Source: Eubacteriales bacterium
Lineage (GTDB): Bacteria; Bacillota; Clostridia; Christensenellales; SZUA-584
Direction of reading: 5' to 3'
NCBI GenBank assembly: GCA_028711205.1
Contig: JAQTSP010000027.1
Span: 1-15,568, forward strand
Length of the DNA: 15,568 nucleotides
Shown piece after piece: positions 1 through 6,753 of this stretch (its first letter is position 1; each line of letters opens with the position of its first letter). Made by a program: the position numbers and the translations under genes. The notes under the pieces are model-generated. The model did no database searches and had not been told where the DNA came from. It saw only the letters and a list, made by a program, of their open reading frames with translations.

Positions 1-674
1 TTGCCGATGTTTCCGCCCTTTAGATACGTTCTTTCGAACAAGTCCCTGTTGTGGCCCGCTTCACGGACACGCATAAATGAAATTATATTGGACAGATCAA
101 AATACGCCGTAAAATATTCACTGATCAGCGGATCTTTCATTTGCTCAACCAGTTCTGTGATTTGTTTCGCATATGCCCGGTCAAGCGCGATGCCGACGAT
201 CGATACATCTGTCGACACGGCAAACTGCGCGTCGATATAGAGCAAAGCATCTTTCATCGCCTCGGGCAGCGCGTAATAATTGTTTTCGATAATGGCGTGG
301 CGCAGCGTGTCGACGCCGATATTGCCCGGGGAAAGATCGGCATCCTCGAGGCTGTTATTGAGCATCAGAAGTTTTATTAAAACCCTCAGGTTGTAATAAT
401 CTTTCTCTGTGCGCATGATCTGCGTAAAAATGTCGTTTGGTGAAATGGACAGCAAAAGGCTGTCAGTCTCATCAAGCTCATGCTGTATCATCTGTTCAAA
501 CGATGCTTTGCCGGACAGCGGCTGTCCATAGCCTATCTCCTGCAAGACGTGCATGGCGGCACCCGCGTCTTTTGCTTCGATGATCCGGTTCAGTTTATCT
601 TTTGTGATCAGTTTTGATTCCATCGCCTTGACTCTGGCCGTGGCAAACGGATAACTGCTTGTTGTTTCAGACAT
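1..674 (-). CDS. ntpC: V-type ATP synthase subunit C, partial (C-terminus beyond left edge)
   Basis: Subunit C is the funnel-shaped socket that joins the central stalk to the membrane rotor of V/A-type ATP synthases. No stop appears before the left edge; about 224 codons are visible of the roughly 330-350 usual for the family. The protein starts MSETTSSYPFATARVKAME. The start at 674 is an ATG with AGGAG five bases upstream, 10 bases after the subunit E stop. Family features seen are the N-terminal Y-x-F-A-x-A-R-V-K-A-ME segment, an all-helical composition and a KDYYNLRVLIKLL helix. It lies in the usual I-K-E-C order of bacterial V-ATPase operons, so subunits F, A, B and D are expected further left. 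Identification rests on both sequence character and position. Confidence 0.88.
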   Translation of the reverse strand, partial: MSETTSSYPFATARVKAMESKLITKDKLNRIIEAKDAGAAMHVLQEIGYGQPLSGKASFEQMIQHELDETDSLLLSISPNDIFTQIMRTEKDYYNLRVLIKLLMLNNSLEDADLSPGNIGVDTLRHAIIENNYYALPEAMKDALLYIDAQFAVSTDVSIVGIALDRAYAKQITELVEQMKDPLISEYFTAYFDLSNIISFMRVREAGHNRDLFERTYLKGGNIG

Positions 675-684
675 ATTTCTCCTG

Positions 685-1293
685 TTAATTATCGCAATTC
701 TCAAACAGAACCGCCGCGACTTCTGTTTCAGCCTCGTGCCAGGCTTCGCTGAGCTGCGCTTCCAAAGACAGATTGATCTCCATGCCGCCGAAAATGTACA
801 CAAACCCGCCGCGTATATCTATTTTCTCCGCCGAAAACGCGATCCGGCCTTTGCCAACCTTTTTTTCCAACGCCTTGTTGACGTCAGCCAAAAAAGCGTC
901 GCCCAACCGCGTTTCGCTTTTGGAAACCGCGATACTGCCTTCGCCTGTAACGGCGCATCCGATCAGCTTCTCTTTCATCAGCTTTAGGTACTGCGCATCG
1001 TCAAGCGCCGCAAGTTTTTCAAGCGCCCGCGCCTTTGCCTTTTGCATCATCTCCTGTTTTGCGGCAAGAAGCTGTTTTCTGTATTCGAGGTCATACACCG
1101 CGGTCATGCGTCTTTTCTTTTCCAGCGCGGCATCGTGCGCCATTTTATCAATCTCAGCTTTGCGTTTGCCGATATCACGCATCAGCGTTTCGTACATGGC
1201 CGCTTTTTTTTCCTCGGCCTCGCGCCATAACTTTTCGGCCTCGTTCTTAGCATCGCTTTTTATTTTTTCTATAAGTTTTTCCGCTCCGGCCAA
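685..1293 (-). CDS. ntpE: V-type ATP synthase subunit E
   Basis: Subunit E is one half of the peripheral stalk that holds the catalytic A3B3 head still against rotation. The protein has 202 residues, normal for the family. Residues 1 to about 110 are a long charged helix rich in K, E and A, expected to form a coiled coil with the small H/G-type subunit. The remaining part is the globular cap that binds the head; it contains KIDIRGGFVYIFGGMEINLS, close to the family's GG(F/L) segment. The start is TTG at 1293, with AAGGA about 11 bases upstream that overlaps the stop of subunit K; no better in-frame ATG exists nearby. It is co-transcribed with K (15-base gap) and C (10-base gap). Confidence 0.92.
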   Translation of the reverse strand: MAGAEKLIEKIKSDAKNEAEKLWREAEEKKAAMYETLMRDIGKRKAEIDKMAHDAALEKKRRMTAVYDLEYRKQLLAAKQEMMQKAKARALEKLAALDDAQYLKLMKEKLIGCAVTGEGSIAVSKSETRLGDAFLADVNKALEKKVGKGRIAFSAEKIDIRGGFVYIFGGMEINLSLEAQLSEAWHEAETEVAAVLFENCDN

Positions 1294-1308
1294 TTTATTT
1301 CACGTCCT

Positions 1309-1797
1309 TTACACTCTGCCGAGCAGTATGGTCAGCATCGATATCAGCAGTGCCAGCACTGCGTACGTTTCCACCATGATGGCCATCGTGATCGCTTTTC
1401 CCGATTCTTCCGGTTTTTTGCCAAGGAGGCCGATGCCCGCTACCGCCGTTTTACCCTGCGCGATCGCCGACGAATATCCGACGAACGCGATCGGAAGCGC
1501 GCCAAGGAAATAGATAAGCCCCTGGGCGGCCGATATCGGTACATCGAGCGGTGTGATAACGCCGTTGTAAAGCAGTATCAAAAAGGCCACCAGCAGTCCG
1601 TAGATGCCCTGTGTGCCGGGTAATACCTGCAGCACGATCGCGCGCCCGAACAGCTCCGGATCTTCGGAAACAAGCCCGGCTGACGCCTGTCCCGCAAGGC
1701 CCACACCCTTTGCGGAGCCGATGCCCGCGAGCACGACCGCAAACACGGCGCCAACGCTCGAAATGATTAATCCAAAATATCCACCAAAAAGATCCAT
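1309..1797 (-). CDS. ntpK: V-type ATP synthase subunit K (duplicated proteolipid, predicted Na+-binding rotor)
   Basis: This is the rotor ring subunit in the membrane: 162 residues, four transmembrane helices formed by two tandem repeats of an ancestral hairpin (repeat 1 around G25-L76, repeat 2 around G99-L159). I chose ATG 1797 because a full AGGAGG lies eight bases upstream; a longer frame begins at 1854 but adds a non-membrane leader not seen in the family. The ion-carrying glutamate is E143 in M-V-E-T-Y, while helix 2 carries Q63 in L-P-G-T-Q-G. L59, T62, Q63, Q114 and E143 match the Na+ ligands L61, T64, Q65, Q110 and E139 known in Enterococcus hirae NtpK. The ring needs many copies, which fits the strong ribosome site and the promoter-like sequence just upstream. 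Confidence 0.95.
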   Translation of the reverse strand: MDLFGGYFGLIISSVGAVFAVVLAGIGSAKGVGLAGQASAGLVSEDPELFGRAIVLQVLPGTQGIYGLLVAFLILLYNGVITPLDVPISAAQGLIYFLGALPIAFVGYSSAIAQGKTAVAGIGLLGKKPEESGKAITMAIMVETYAVLALLISMLTILLGRV

Positions 1798-1813
1798 GTC
1801 ATTTTCCTCCTGT

Positions 1814-1860
1814 ATTATACTAAAGAGTATTAAGTGATTATCTGTTATCCGCATAAGCGG
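1814..1860 (-). promoter_or_regulatory. Intercistronic signals upstream of subunit K: -10-like box and two small hairpins
   Basis: The I-K gap (1798-1868) is the only long gap in the ATPase genes. Read on the minus strand it holds a perfect TATAAT at 1814-1819, but the hexamer 17 bases further upstream (GATAAT) is a poor -35. The stretch 1817-1830 forms ATACT-loop-AGTAT, and 1849-1860 forms CCGC-loop-GCGG. No T-run follows either hairpin, so they are not terminators. They could be an internal promoter or RNA elements that raise expression of the high-copy rotor subunit. This is inference. Confidence 0.35.
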
Positions 1861-1868
1861 TGTATTCG

Positions 1869-3770
1869 CTAATCTTCCAGCCTGTAGTTTTTGGTCCGCA
1901 TGCTGAGCGGTTTAAACATATGGCCGCCTCCCTCGAAAAATTTCGAAAAGAACTCGATATACTGCAGCCTTGCGGTGTGCACAAAAGCGCCCAGCGTGTT
2001 GATCGCGATGTTGAACACGTGGCCGACCGTCAGTACGATGATACCGACGATGTATCCGAATATGCCGCCGAAAAACAGGCTGGCGATCGTGTTGAAGACC
2101 ATCGCGATGACCGTCGTGGCAAGGCCCATGCCGAAGATACGGCAGTACGAGAGTATGTCGCTCAAATAACCGGTCGCGCCGTATATGCTGGCCAGTCCGC
2201 CGACAGCTTTGCCAATGATGCCTTTTTTGTGGCGTCCCTGTGTCAAGAGGAGTATGGCGACGCCGGCGATCGCAAGATATGTACCGACAGTACCGGTCAC
2301 GCCGCCAAACACAAGCATGACGGCGCCGGCAAGCACCATGATCCAGGAGACATTGTCAAAAACCGCCGACCATACTTTGCCCCGCTTGATATTAATATAC
2401 GCGCCCATGCCGAGGCCGAACATCAGATGGATAATGCCGATACCGAGACAGATGATCAGCATGCTCATTGCGTCCTCAAGCGGGTTGATGATTGACGGGA
2501 CGCCCTCGATGCTGAATATCGTACCGAAGAACAGGCCCCAAAGCGACGTCGATATGCCGCAGATCATGATCACTGTCGTGACTTTACGGAACATACCGTC
2601 CGGTTTTTTGAGCTTGAGCACCAATAGTGCGCCAAACGTCAGTATCAGGCCGTACGCGAAGTCGGCGATCATCATGCCGAATATTAAAAAATAGAATATG
2701 GACATTAGGAAATTTGAATCAAACCCCTTTGCCGAAGGAACGGAATACAGTGTTGTGACGGCTTCAAACGGCGCAACGGCTTTTGCGTTTGCAAACGCTG
2801 TCGGCGGCATTTCGTCTTCTTCGGGGTCTCTGAAGGCAATGTAAGACTCGGGCGCGATATCGAGAACGGTCTTTTCCACATGGTCCTGGTCGTCCGCAGT
2901 AACCCAGCCTTCAAGCATAAACGTTGCGCCGGTCTCGCCGAGATGTTCGACGCAGCGCTCTCTTTCTATCTCGTTTATAAGGTAGTCTTCCAATGCCTGT
3001 AGCATCGGTTTGTCTTCGGAAAACCTCAGGGCATTTTTTTCGTACTCTTTTGTTTCGTTATGAAGCGACTCAAGTTCGTTTTTATAATCGAATATGAGAT
3101 CGCGCGGTGTACCGTACAGATCTTTCGTATAAGCTTCCGAAAAGCCGATAAACTTAAGTTCGCCCGTCAGTCTTTCGTAAATATCATGATGCATGATAAC
3201 ATAAACGGAAAATATGTCATTTTGTTCGTCGACCGTTTCAAAACAGGCCAACTCGCCATATTCTTCACGGATACGTATGTATTCTTTCTCGTTTTCGGAA
3301 GGAATCGTACCAAGAAGGCTTTTTGAATATCTGCCGGTGCCAACGCTTTCAAGCGGCGCGTCAAACTTTTCATAAGGCTCAAGCTGAATTATTTTGTTTT
3401 TTATCTGCTGCCTTCTTGTTTTTAAGGCGGTCATGTCAAACGAAAACCGCTTGATTTTTTGGATGGCCTCGTCTGCTTCCAAAAATTTGCCGCGCATATC
3501 TTTCAGCGCGGATCTTGATATACCCGGCTTTGACATAAGAAACGGCGTTTTTGCATCGTCATATTTTCTGATCAGCGCCAACGATTCGCGGACATTATCA
3601 AGCCGCGTTTCAAGGCCGCCAAGCGACAGCGCCAAACGCGCAGGGCTTAAATCCTCCTCATTGGTGGTGACGATCTCTACCGCGCCAATATTTTGAAGTG
3701 CCTTAAGCACAGCGCTCTTTCTGTCGGCATGTGCGATAAGCGTGACCCTTTTCATATCCAAAAGCGCCAT
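1869..3770 (-). CDS. ntpI: V-type ATP synthase subunit I (stator membrane subunit, a-type)
   Basis: Subunit I is the static membrane part that supplies the two half-channels for ion passage against the K ring. At 633 residues it is full length. Residues 1 to about 340 form the soluble arm that binds the peripheral stalks, with coiled-coil stretches near 90-120 and 210-245. Transmembrane helices begin near residue 350. Key residues are R544 in S-Y-C-R-I-F-G-M-G and R601 in the segment G-A-F-V-H-T-A-R-L-Q-Y; they correspond in position and spacing to the paired arginines of NtpI-type subunits. The EFFSKFFEGGGHMFKPL tail is the classic family ending. The start at 3770 lies one base after the preceding stop, which suggests translational coupling; GGAGAGGA lies 13 or more bases upstream, so M6 is a possible alternative start. 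Confidence 0.95.
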   Translation of the reverse strand: MALLDMKRVTLIAHADRKSAVLKALQNIGAVEIVTTNEEDLSPARLALSLGGLETRLDNVRESLALIRKYDDAKTPFLMSKPGISRSALKDMRGKFLEADEAIQKIKRFSFDMTALKTRRQQIKNKIIQLEPYEKFDAPLESVGTGRYSKSLLGTIPSENEKEYIRIREEYGELACFETVDEQNDIFSVYVIMHHDIYERLTGELKFIGFSEAYTKDLYGTPRDLIFDYKNELESLHNETKEYEKNALRFSEDKPMLQALEDYLINEIERERCVEHLGETGATFMLEGWVTADDQDHVEKTVLDIAPESYIAFRDPEEDEMPPTAFANAKAVAPFEAVTTLYSVPSAKGFDSNFLMSIFYFLIFGMMIADFAYGLILTFGALLVLKLKKPDGMFRKVTTVIMICGISTSLWGLFFGTIFSIEGVPSIINPLEDAMSMLIICLGIGIIHLMFGLGMGAYINIKRGKVWSAVFDNVSWIMVLAGAVMLVFGGVTGTVGTYLAIAGVAILLLTQGRHKKGIIGKAVGGLASIYGATGYLSDILSYCRIFGMGLATTVIAMVFNTIASLFFGGIFGYIVGIIVLTVGHVFNIAINTLGAFVHTARLQYIEFFSKFFEGGGHMFKPLSMRTKNYRLED

Positions 3771-3771
3771 A

Positions 3772-4083
3772 TTATTTCAGAATCCTCTCCAGACAAACAT
3801 CCGCGGCGCTGGAAAGCTTTTTTTCTGCGTCCTGCTTTAGCTTTTCACACGCTTTCATTCTTTGCTTGAGCAGCGCGTCAAGCTCTTTCTTTGCCGCCTG
3901 CTGCGCCGCATCAACGATTGCGATGCTGTCCCGCCTCGCCTCTGTAAGCAGCTTGTCCTTGATTTCCTCGTTTTCCTGCTGGGCAAGCTTTATTGCGTCT
4001 TTTGCCGCAATAGCGGCCACGCGTCTTGTTTCGCAGGCCATTTCTTCAGCCGCTTTTATTTCTGTTAAAACATCAATCGCCAT
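3772..4083 (-). CDS. V-type ATP synthase peripheral-stalk small subunit (H/G/NtpF-like)
   Basis: This 103-residue protein is almost entirely charged helix (many K, E, A and R; no membrane segment), as expected for the small partner that forms a coiled coil with subunit E in the peripheral stalk. It occupies the first position of the ATPase genes, directly before subunit I, where NtpF or subunit H/G lies in Enterococcus and other bacterial V-ATPase operons. A longer frame begins at 4161 but would overlap the end of upp. ATG 4083, giving MAIDVLTEIKAAEEM, has GAGAGGG about seven bases upstream and leaves a 13-base gap to upp. Sequence alone is low in complexity, so the call leans on position. 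Naming differs between organisms, so no symbol is given. Confidence 0.8.
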   Translation of the reverse strand: MAIDVLTEIKAAEEMACETRRVAAIAAKDAIKLAQQENEEIKDKLLTEARRDSIAIVDAAQQAAKKELDALLKQRMKACEKLKQDAEKKLSSAADVCLERILK

Positions 4084-4096
4084 TGTTTCCCTCTCG

Positions 4097-4726
4097 TCAT
4101 TTCGTACCAAAAAGCCTGTCACCGGCGTCGCCGAGGCCGGGAACAATGTATCCGTGGTCATTCAGACGCTCGTCAAGCGCCGCGATATATATATCGACAT
4201 TATCGTGTTCTTTCTGAACAGCGGATACGCCTTCGGGTGCGGCGATCAAACATACAAGTTTGATGTTTTTAACGCCGTGCTTTTTTAAGAGTTCGATCGC
4301 GCCGTTTGCGCTTCCGCCGGTGGCGAGCATCGGGTCAACGATGATAAAATCCCGCTCTGCAGCGTCTGTCGGAAGCTTGCAGTAATATTCCACGGGTTTC
4401 AGCGTTTCGGGGTCTCTGTAAATGCCGATATGCCCGACCTTTGCGGCGGGAACCAGCGACAGTATGCCGCCCACCATACCAAGCCCGGCTCTGAGTACCG
4501 GCACGACGCCGATCGTTTTTCCGGATATCACTTTTGTTTTTGCCTTGGCGACAGGCGTTTCGATCTCAACTTCTTTCAGCGGCAGGTCTCTTGTGACTTC
4601 GTATGCCATCAGCATGGCCAGCTCGTCCACAAGAAGCCGAAAATCGCGCGTACCCGTTTTTTTATCCCGAATCAGTGATATTTTGTGCTGTATAAGCGGG
4701 TGGTCCAATATCATCAGTTTACCCAT
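4097..4726 (-). CDS. upp: Uracil phosphoribosyltransferase
   Basis: Upp converts uracil plus PRPP to UMP in pyrimidine salvage. The protein is 209 residues, the standard length. The PRPP-binding loop is D131-P-M-L-A-T-G-G-S-A140. The uracil-binding C-terminus is G192-Y-I-V-P-G-L-G-D-A-G-D-R204, ending in LFGTK. The start at 4726 has GGAGGT six bases upstream. It is followed on the same strand, 13 bases later, by the ATPase genes and preceded by rpiB, an arrangement that recalls the Bacillus upp-atp neighbourhood. A terminator-like hairpin lies between rpiB and this gene with no visible room for a separate promoter, so expression of upp and the ATPase may depend on read-through. Confidence 0.97.
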   Translation of the reverse strand: MGKLMILDHPLIQHKISLIRDKKTGTRDFRLLVDELAMLMAYEVTRDLPLKEVEIETPVAKAKTKVISGKTIGVVPVLRAGLGMVGGILSLVPAAKVGHIGIYRDPETLKPVEYYCKLPTDAAERDFIIVDPMLATGGSANGAIELLKKHGVKNIKLVCLIAAPEGVSAVQKEHDNVDIYIAALDERLNDHGYIVPGLGDAGDRLFGTK

Positions 4727-4749
4727 TATTGACCTCCAGAAATATTTTC

Positions 4750-4784
4750 AAAAAAGAAAAGGGGAAACGGCTTAGCGTTTCTCC
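4750..4784 (-). terminator. Terminator-like hairpin between rpiB and upp (possible attenuator)
   Basis: Read on the minus strand, GGAGAAACG (4776-4784) pairs with CGTTTCCCC (4761-4769) with one mismatch, around a six-base loop, followed by TTTTCTTTTTT (4750-4760). The rpiB stop codon (4772-4774) sits in the loop. This has the form of an intrinsic terminator. Because upp begins only 24 bases beyond the T-run, it probably lets some transcripts through or is controlled, for example by ribosomes finishing rpiB. Confidence 0.75.
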
Positions 4785-5215
4785 AGATTCATTATTTTTT
4801 CTATTCTTTTGATATGACGGGCGCCATTGGAAAATTTTGTTTCCAAAAACGCGTCGACAAGCGCAATAGCAAGGCAATCTCCGATCACTCTTGCGCCGAG
4901 CGCCATCACATTGGCATCGTTGTGTTCCCTTGTCGCCTTTGCCGAGAACACATCGGATACAAGCGCGCATCTGATACCGTTAATTTTGTTGGCCGTCAAA
5001 GACATGCCGATACCCGTACCGCATATCAGTACGCCAAAATCCGCCGTGCCCGAAACGACGGCATCGCATACCGGAACTGCGAAGTCCGGATAGTCGCAGG
5101 AATTGGTATCGTATGTTCCGCAGTCCAGCGTATCGTATCCTTTTTGTTTTAAATGTGCCACGATGGCGTTTTTCAGATCAAATCCGCCGTGGTCGCTTCC
5201 AAGTGCAATTTTCAT
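4772..5215 (-). CDS. rpiB: Ribose-5-phosphate isomerase B
   Basis: RpiB interconverts ribose 5-phosphate and ribulose 5-phosphate in the pentose phosphate pathway, feeding PRPP synthesis. The protein has 147 residues, typical for RpiB/LacAB proteins. Visible features are the N-terminal G-S-D-H-G-G (D8, H9), the catalytic cysteine region L-I-C65-G-T-G-I-G-M-S, and R-E-H98-N-D-A-N-V-M-A-L-G. The start ATG at 5215 has GGAGGAT upstream. Its product supplies the sugar phosphate from which PRPP, the Upp co-substrate, is made, so its place next to upp is metabolically sensible. A galactose-6-phosphate isomerase (LacAB) role is less likely because only one subunit is present and no lactose genes are nearby. 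Confidence 0.94.
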   Translation of the reverse strand: MKIALGSDHGGFDLKNAIVAHLKQKGYDTLDCGTYDTNSCDYPDFAVPVCDAVVSGTADFGVLICGTGIGMSLTANKINGIRCALVSDVFSAKATREHNDANVMALGARVIGDCLAIALVDAFLETKFSNGARHIKRIEKIMNLEKR

Positions 5216-5243
5216 TGTGGTTTATCCTCCAAGTATGTTCTAT

Positions 5244-5283
5244 AAAATATTTAAAAGTTTTATTGTTGATAAAAATAAAACTT
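5244..5283 (-). promoter_or_regulatory. Candidate rpiB promoter with an overlapping inverted repeat
   Basis: Minus-strand TTATCA (5267-5272) and TATTTT (5244-5249) are 17 bases apart, each 4 of 6 to the sigma-A consensus. Start of transcription would fall near 5237, just ahead of the ribosome site. A perfect 9-base inverted repeat, AAGTTTTAT (5255-5263) and ATAAAACTT (5275-5283) with an 11-base centre, spans the -35 box and spacer, which is where a repressor would bind. The region is AT-rich, so a chance repeat is possible. Confidence 0.4.
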
Positions 5284-5393
5284 GTTAACCGACCTCATGC
5301 TACAGGATATCAAATAATATATAAAAAATCAACCAAAGAATAGACAGGAAAGATTTTGCGGATCAGCCTATATGCCGTGATATTTATTATGGT

Positions 5394-5422
5394 TTGATAT
5401 GGCGTAAAACATGGTGTATAAT
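5394..5422 (+). promoter_or_regulatory. Strong sigma-A type promoter of the amino acid kinase gene
   Basis: TTGATA (5394-5399) and a perfect TATAAT (5417-5422) are separated by exactly 17 bases. The predicted transcription start is near 5429. This places the in-frame ATG at 5411 upstream of the transcript and leaves TTG 5453, with GGGGG at 5440-5444, as the translation start. Confidence 0.75.
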
Positions 5423-5452
5423 ACATTCGAAATAATATTGGGGGCAAAGAAG

Positions 5453-6280
5453 TTGAAAAGCATCTATGATATCGTGGTCAAGATCGGGTCTATGGCGCTG
5501 ATCCGTCCCGAGGACGGGGATATTGACTATAACATTTTCTCAAGGCTGGGAAGCGATCTTCGGCCCGGTATGCTGCTCGTCAGCTCCGGCGCAACAGAGA
5601 TCGGGCGTATCGATTATCAAAAAAGATGCGGCAAAGAACTAAAAGGCGACGACGAGGATATCAAGACAGACTATGCGGCGCAGGGGCAGTCGATATTGAT
5701 GCAGACCTACCGCCAGTATATCAACCCCGCCTATTCATTGCGCCAGGTGCTTGTCGAGCACAGCCATTTCAACGACGCTGAAAAAAGAGAGCATATATTA
5801 AAGCTGCTTCTTCGGGCGCCGGCACAGAACGCGATACCGATCATCAACTATAACGACCCTGTATCAAGCGAAGAGAACCGGAAGATGGAGCTTAAAAAAA
5901 TAGGCAACGGCGGCAGAGAGGTCGTCGAGTGTGTCGATAACGACGAGACAGCGGCGGTCGTCGCGATGCTTGTCCGCGCCAAAACGCTTGTGATACTGAC
6001 TTCTTTGGACGGCATATACAAAGACCGCGGGGATGCGTCGACACTGATACACGATATATCAGGGCACACGCCAAAAGAGCTTGAACAAAACGTGGCCAGG
6101 ATCATCGATTACTGTACGGGCGCGTCGCGCGCGGGCGCAAACGGCGCGGGCGCGAAACTAAAGTATTCGCTTGGGCCGGCGAAGAAAGGCACGCATGTGT
6201 ATATCGCAAAAGCCAGCAGCCGTGTCGGCGATATTATTTCCGGCAAAGCAAACAGCACGCATATTTATATTCAGGAATAA
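5453..6280 (+). CDS. Stand-alone amino acid kinase, glutamate-5-kinase-like (no PUA domain)
   Basis: This 275-residue protein belongs to the amino acid kinase superfamily and is closest in motifs to glutamate 5-kinase (ProB), which phosphorylates the glutamate side chain in proline synthesis. Seen in order: K10-I-G-S13 phosphate site; L-V-S-S-G-A (42-47); A-A-Q-G-Q (75-79); I-I-N-Y-N-D (130-135); D162-N-D164; L-T-S-L-D-G-I-Y (182-189); and G-A-G-A-K235-L. These line up with E. coli ProB K10, S50, D137, N149/D150 and K217. Oddities: about 16 extra residues between the N-D and D-N-D motifs (around 140-160), an altered glycine-rich loop before K235, no C-terminal PUA domain, and no proA next to it. 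The start is TTG 5453, chosen because the promoter covers the upstream ATG. Another acidic substrate cannot be excluded. Confidence 0.72.
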   Translation: MKSIYDIVVKIGSMALIRPEDGDIDYNIFSRLGSDLRPGMLLVSSGATEIGRIDYQKRCGKELKGDDEDIKTDYAAQGQSILMQTYRQYINPAYSLRQVLVEHSHFNDAEKREHILKLLLRAPAQNAIPIINYNDPVSSEENRKMELKKIGNGGREVVECVDNDETAAVVAMLVRAKTLVILTSLDGIYKDRGDASTLIHDISGHTPKELEQNVARIIDYCTGASRAGANGAGAKLKYSLGPAKKGTHVYIAKASSRVGDIISGKANSTHIYIQE

Positions 6281-6301
6281 CTGGATTTTTATATATAACC
6301 G

Positions 6302-6634
6302 TCAGTTTTTATCGGTAACAGCCATAACATAGTTTTCAAGTATGATTTCGGCATGCTCCCTGTCTTTTTTTGATAACCTGGAAAGCATGTTTTCAAGCTT
6401 CGTTTTTTTTGTTTCGCCTTCTTCACCGAACAGTATAAAATCGGCAGATAAGTTCAGCGCCTTTGCTACCTTGTACAGCGACCTGGCGCTCATACACTTT
6501 CTGCCCAATTCAATTTCTGCAAAAAAATGAACGGATAGTTCGGTTTGTTCTGCCAGCTGTTCTCTTGTCAAGCCCAAAGCTTCACGGCGGTTTCTTACTC
6601 GTTTTCCTATCTGGATAATCAAATCATCTTTCAT
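6302..6634 (-). CDS. XRE-family helix-turn-helix repressor (SinR-sized)
   Basis: This 110-residue protein has an XRE/Cro-type DNA-binding domain over residues 5-68: helix-turn-helix at about 23-44 (T-R-E-Q-L-A-E-Q-T-E-L-S...I-E-L-G) and the typical closing A-K-A-L-N-L-S-A-D-F-I-L-F-G. Residues 75-110 form a charged helix that probably dimerises. The length and two-part layout resemble SinR (111 residues) of Bacillus, but I see no specific sequence proof of orthology. ATG 6634 has GAGGTA upstream. It is divergent from the small Spo0E-like gene, and operator-like repeats lie between them, so it probably represses itself and that gene. It converges with the kinase gene, 21 bases apart. Confidence 0.88.
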   Translation of the reverse strand: MKDDLIIQIGKRVRNRREALGLTREQLAEQTELSVHFFAEIELGRKCMSARSLYKVAKALNLSADFILFGEEGETKKTKLENMLSRLSKKDREHAEIILENYVMAVTDKN

Positions 6635-6651
6635 ATAAGTACCTCAGCACT

Positions 6652-6722
6652 ATTATAGGTATTACTATCGGTGTTATACATTGGCTAAAGTAATTGCAAA
6701 TAATGTACTATCGTGGTAGTAT
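6652..6722. promoter_or_regulatory. Shared divergent promoter region with operator-like repeats
   Basis: For the plus-strand gene, TTGCAA (6694-6699) and TAGTAT (6717-6722) are 17 bases apart. An imperfect palindrome, TACTATCGTGGTAGTA (6706-6721), fills the spacer and -10 box. For the XRE gene, minus-strand TATAAT lies at 6652-6657 and TATAAC at 6673-6678. A second imperfect palindrome, GTATTAC-N7-GTTATAC, covers 6659-6679. The word TACTATCG occurs in both sites (6663-6670 and 6706-6713), offset by 43 bases, close to four helical turns. This suits binding of two dimers of the XRE protein on one DNA face. Confidence 0.6.
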
Positions 6723-6753
6723 AGATATAAAAAAGGAAGACACCGGAGGTCGC

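Noticed and set aside
773..1513. Plus-strand open frame across subunits E and K (246 codons)
   Set aside because: The translation is serine- and alanine-rich and mirrors the codon pattern of the real genes on the other strand.
1798..1854. Extended N-terminus for subunit K
   Set aside because: AGGAGG directly precedes ATG 1797, and family members begin close to the first membrane helix.
4084..4161. Extended N-terminus for the H-like subunit
   Set aside because: It would overlap the end of upp and lacks the charged helical character of the rest; ATG 4083 has its own ribosome site.
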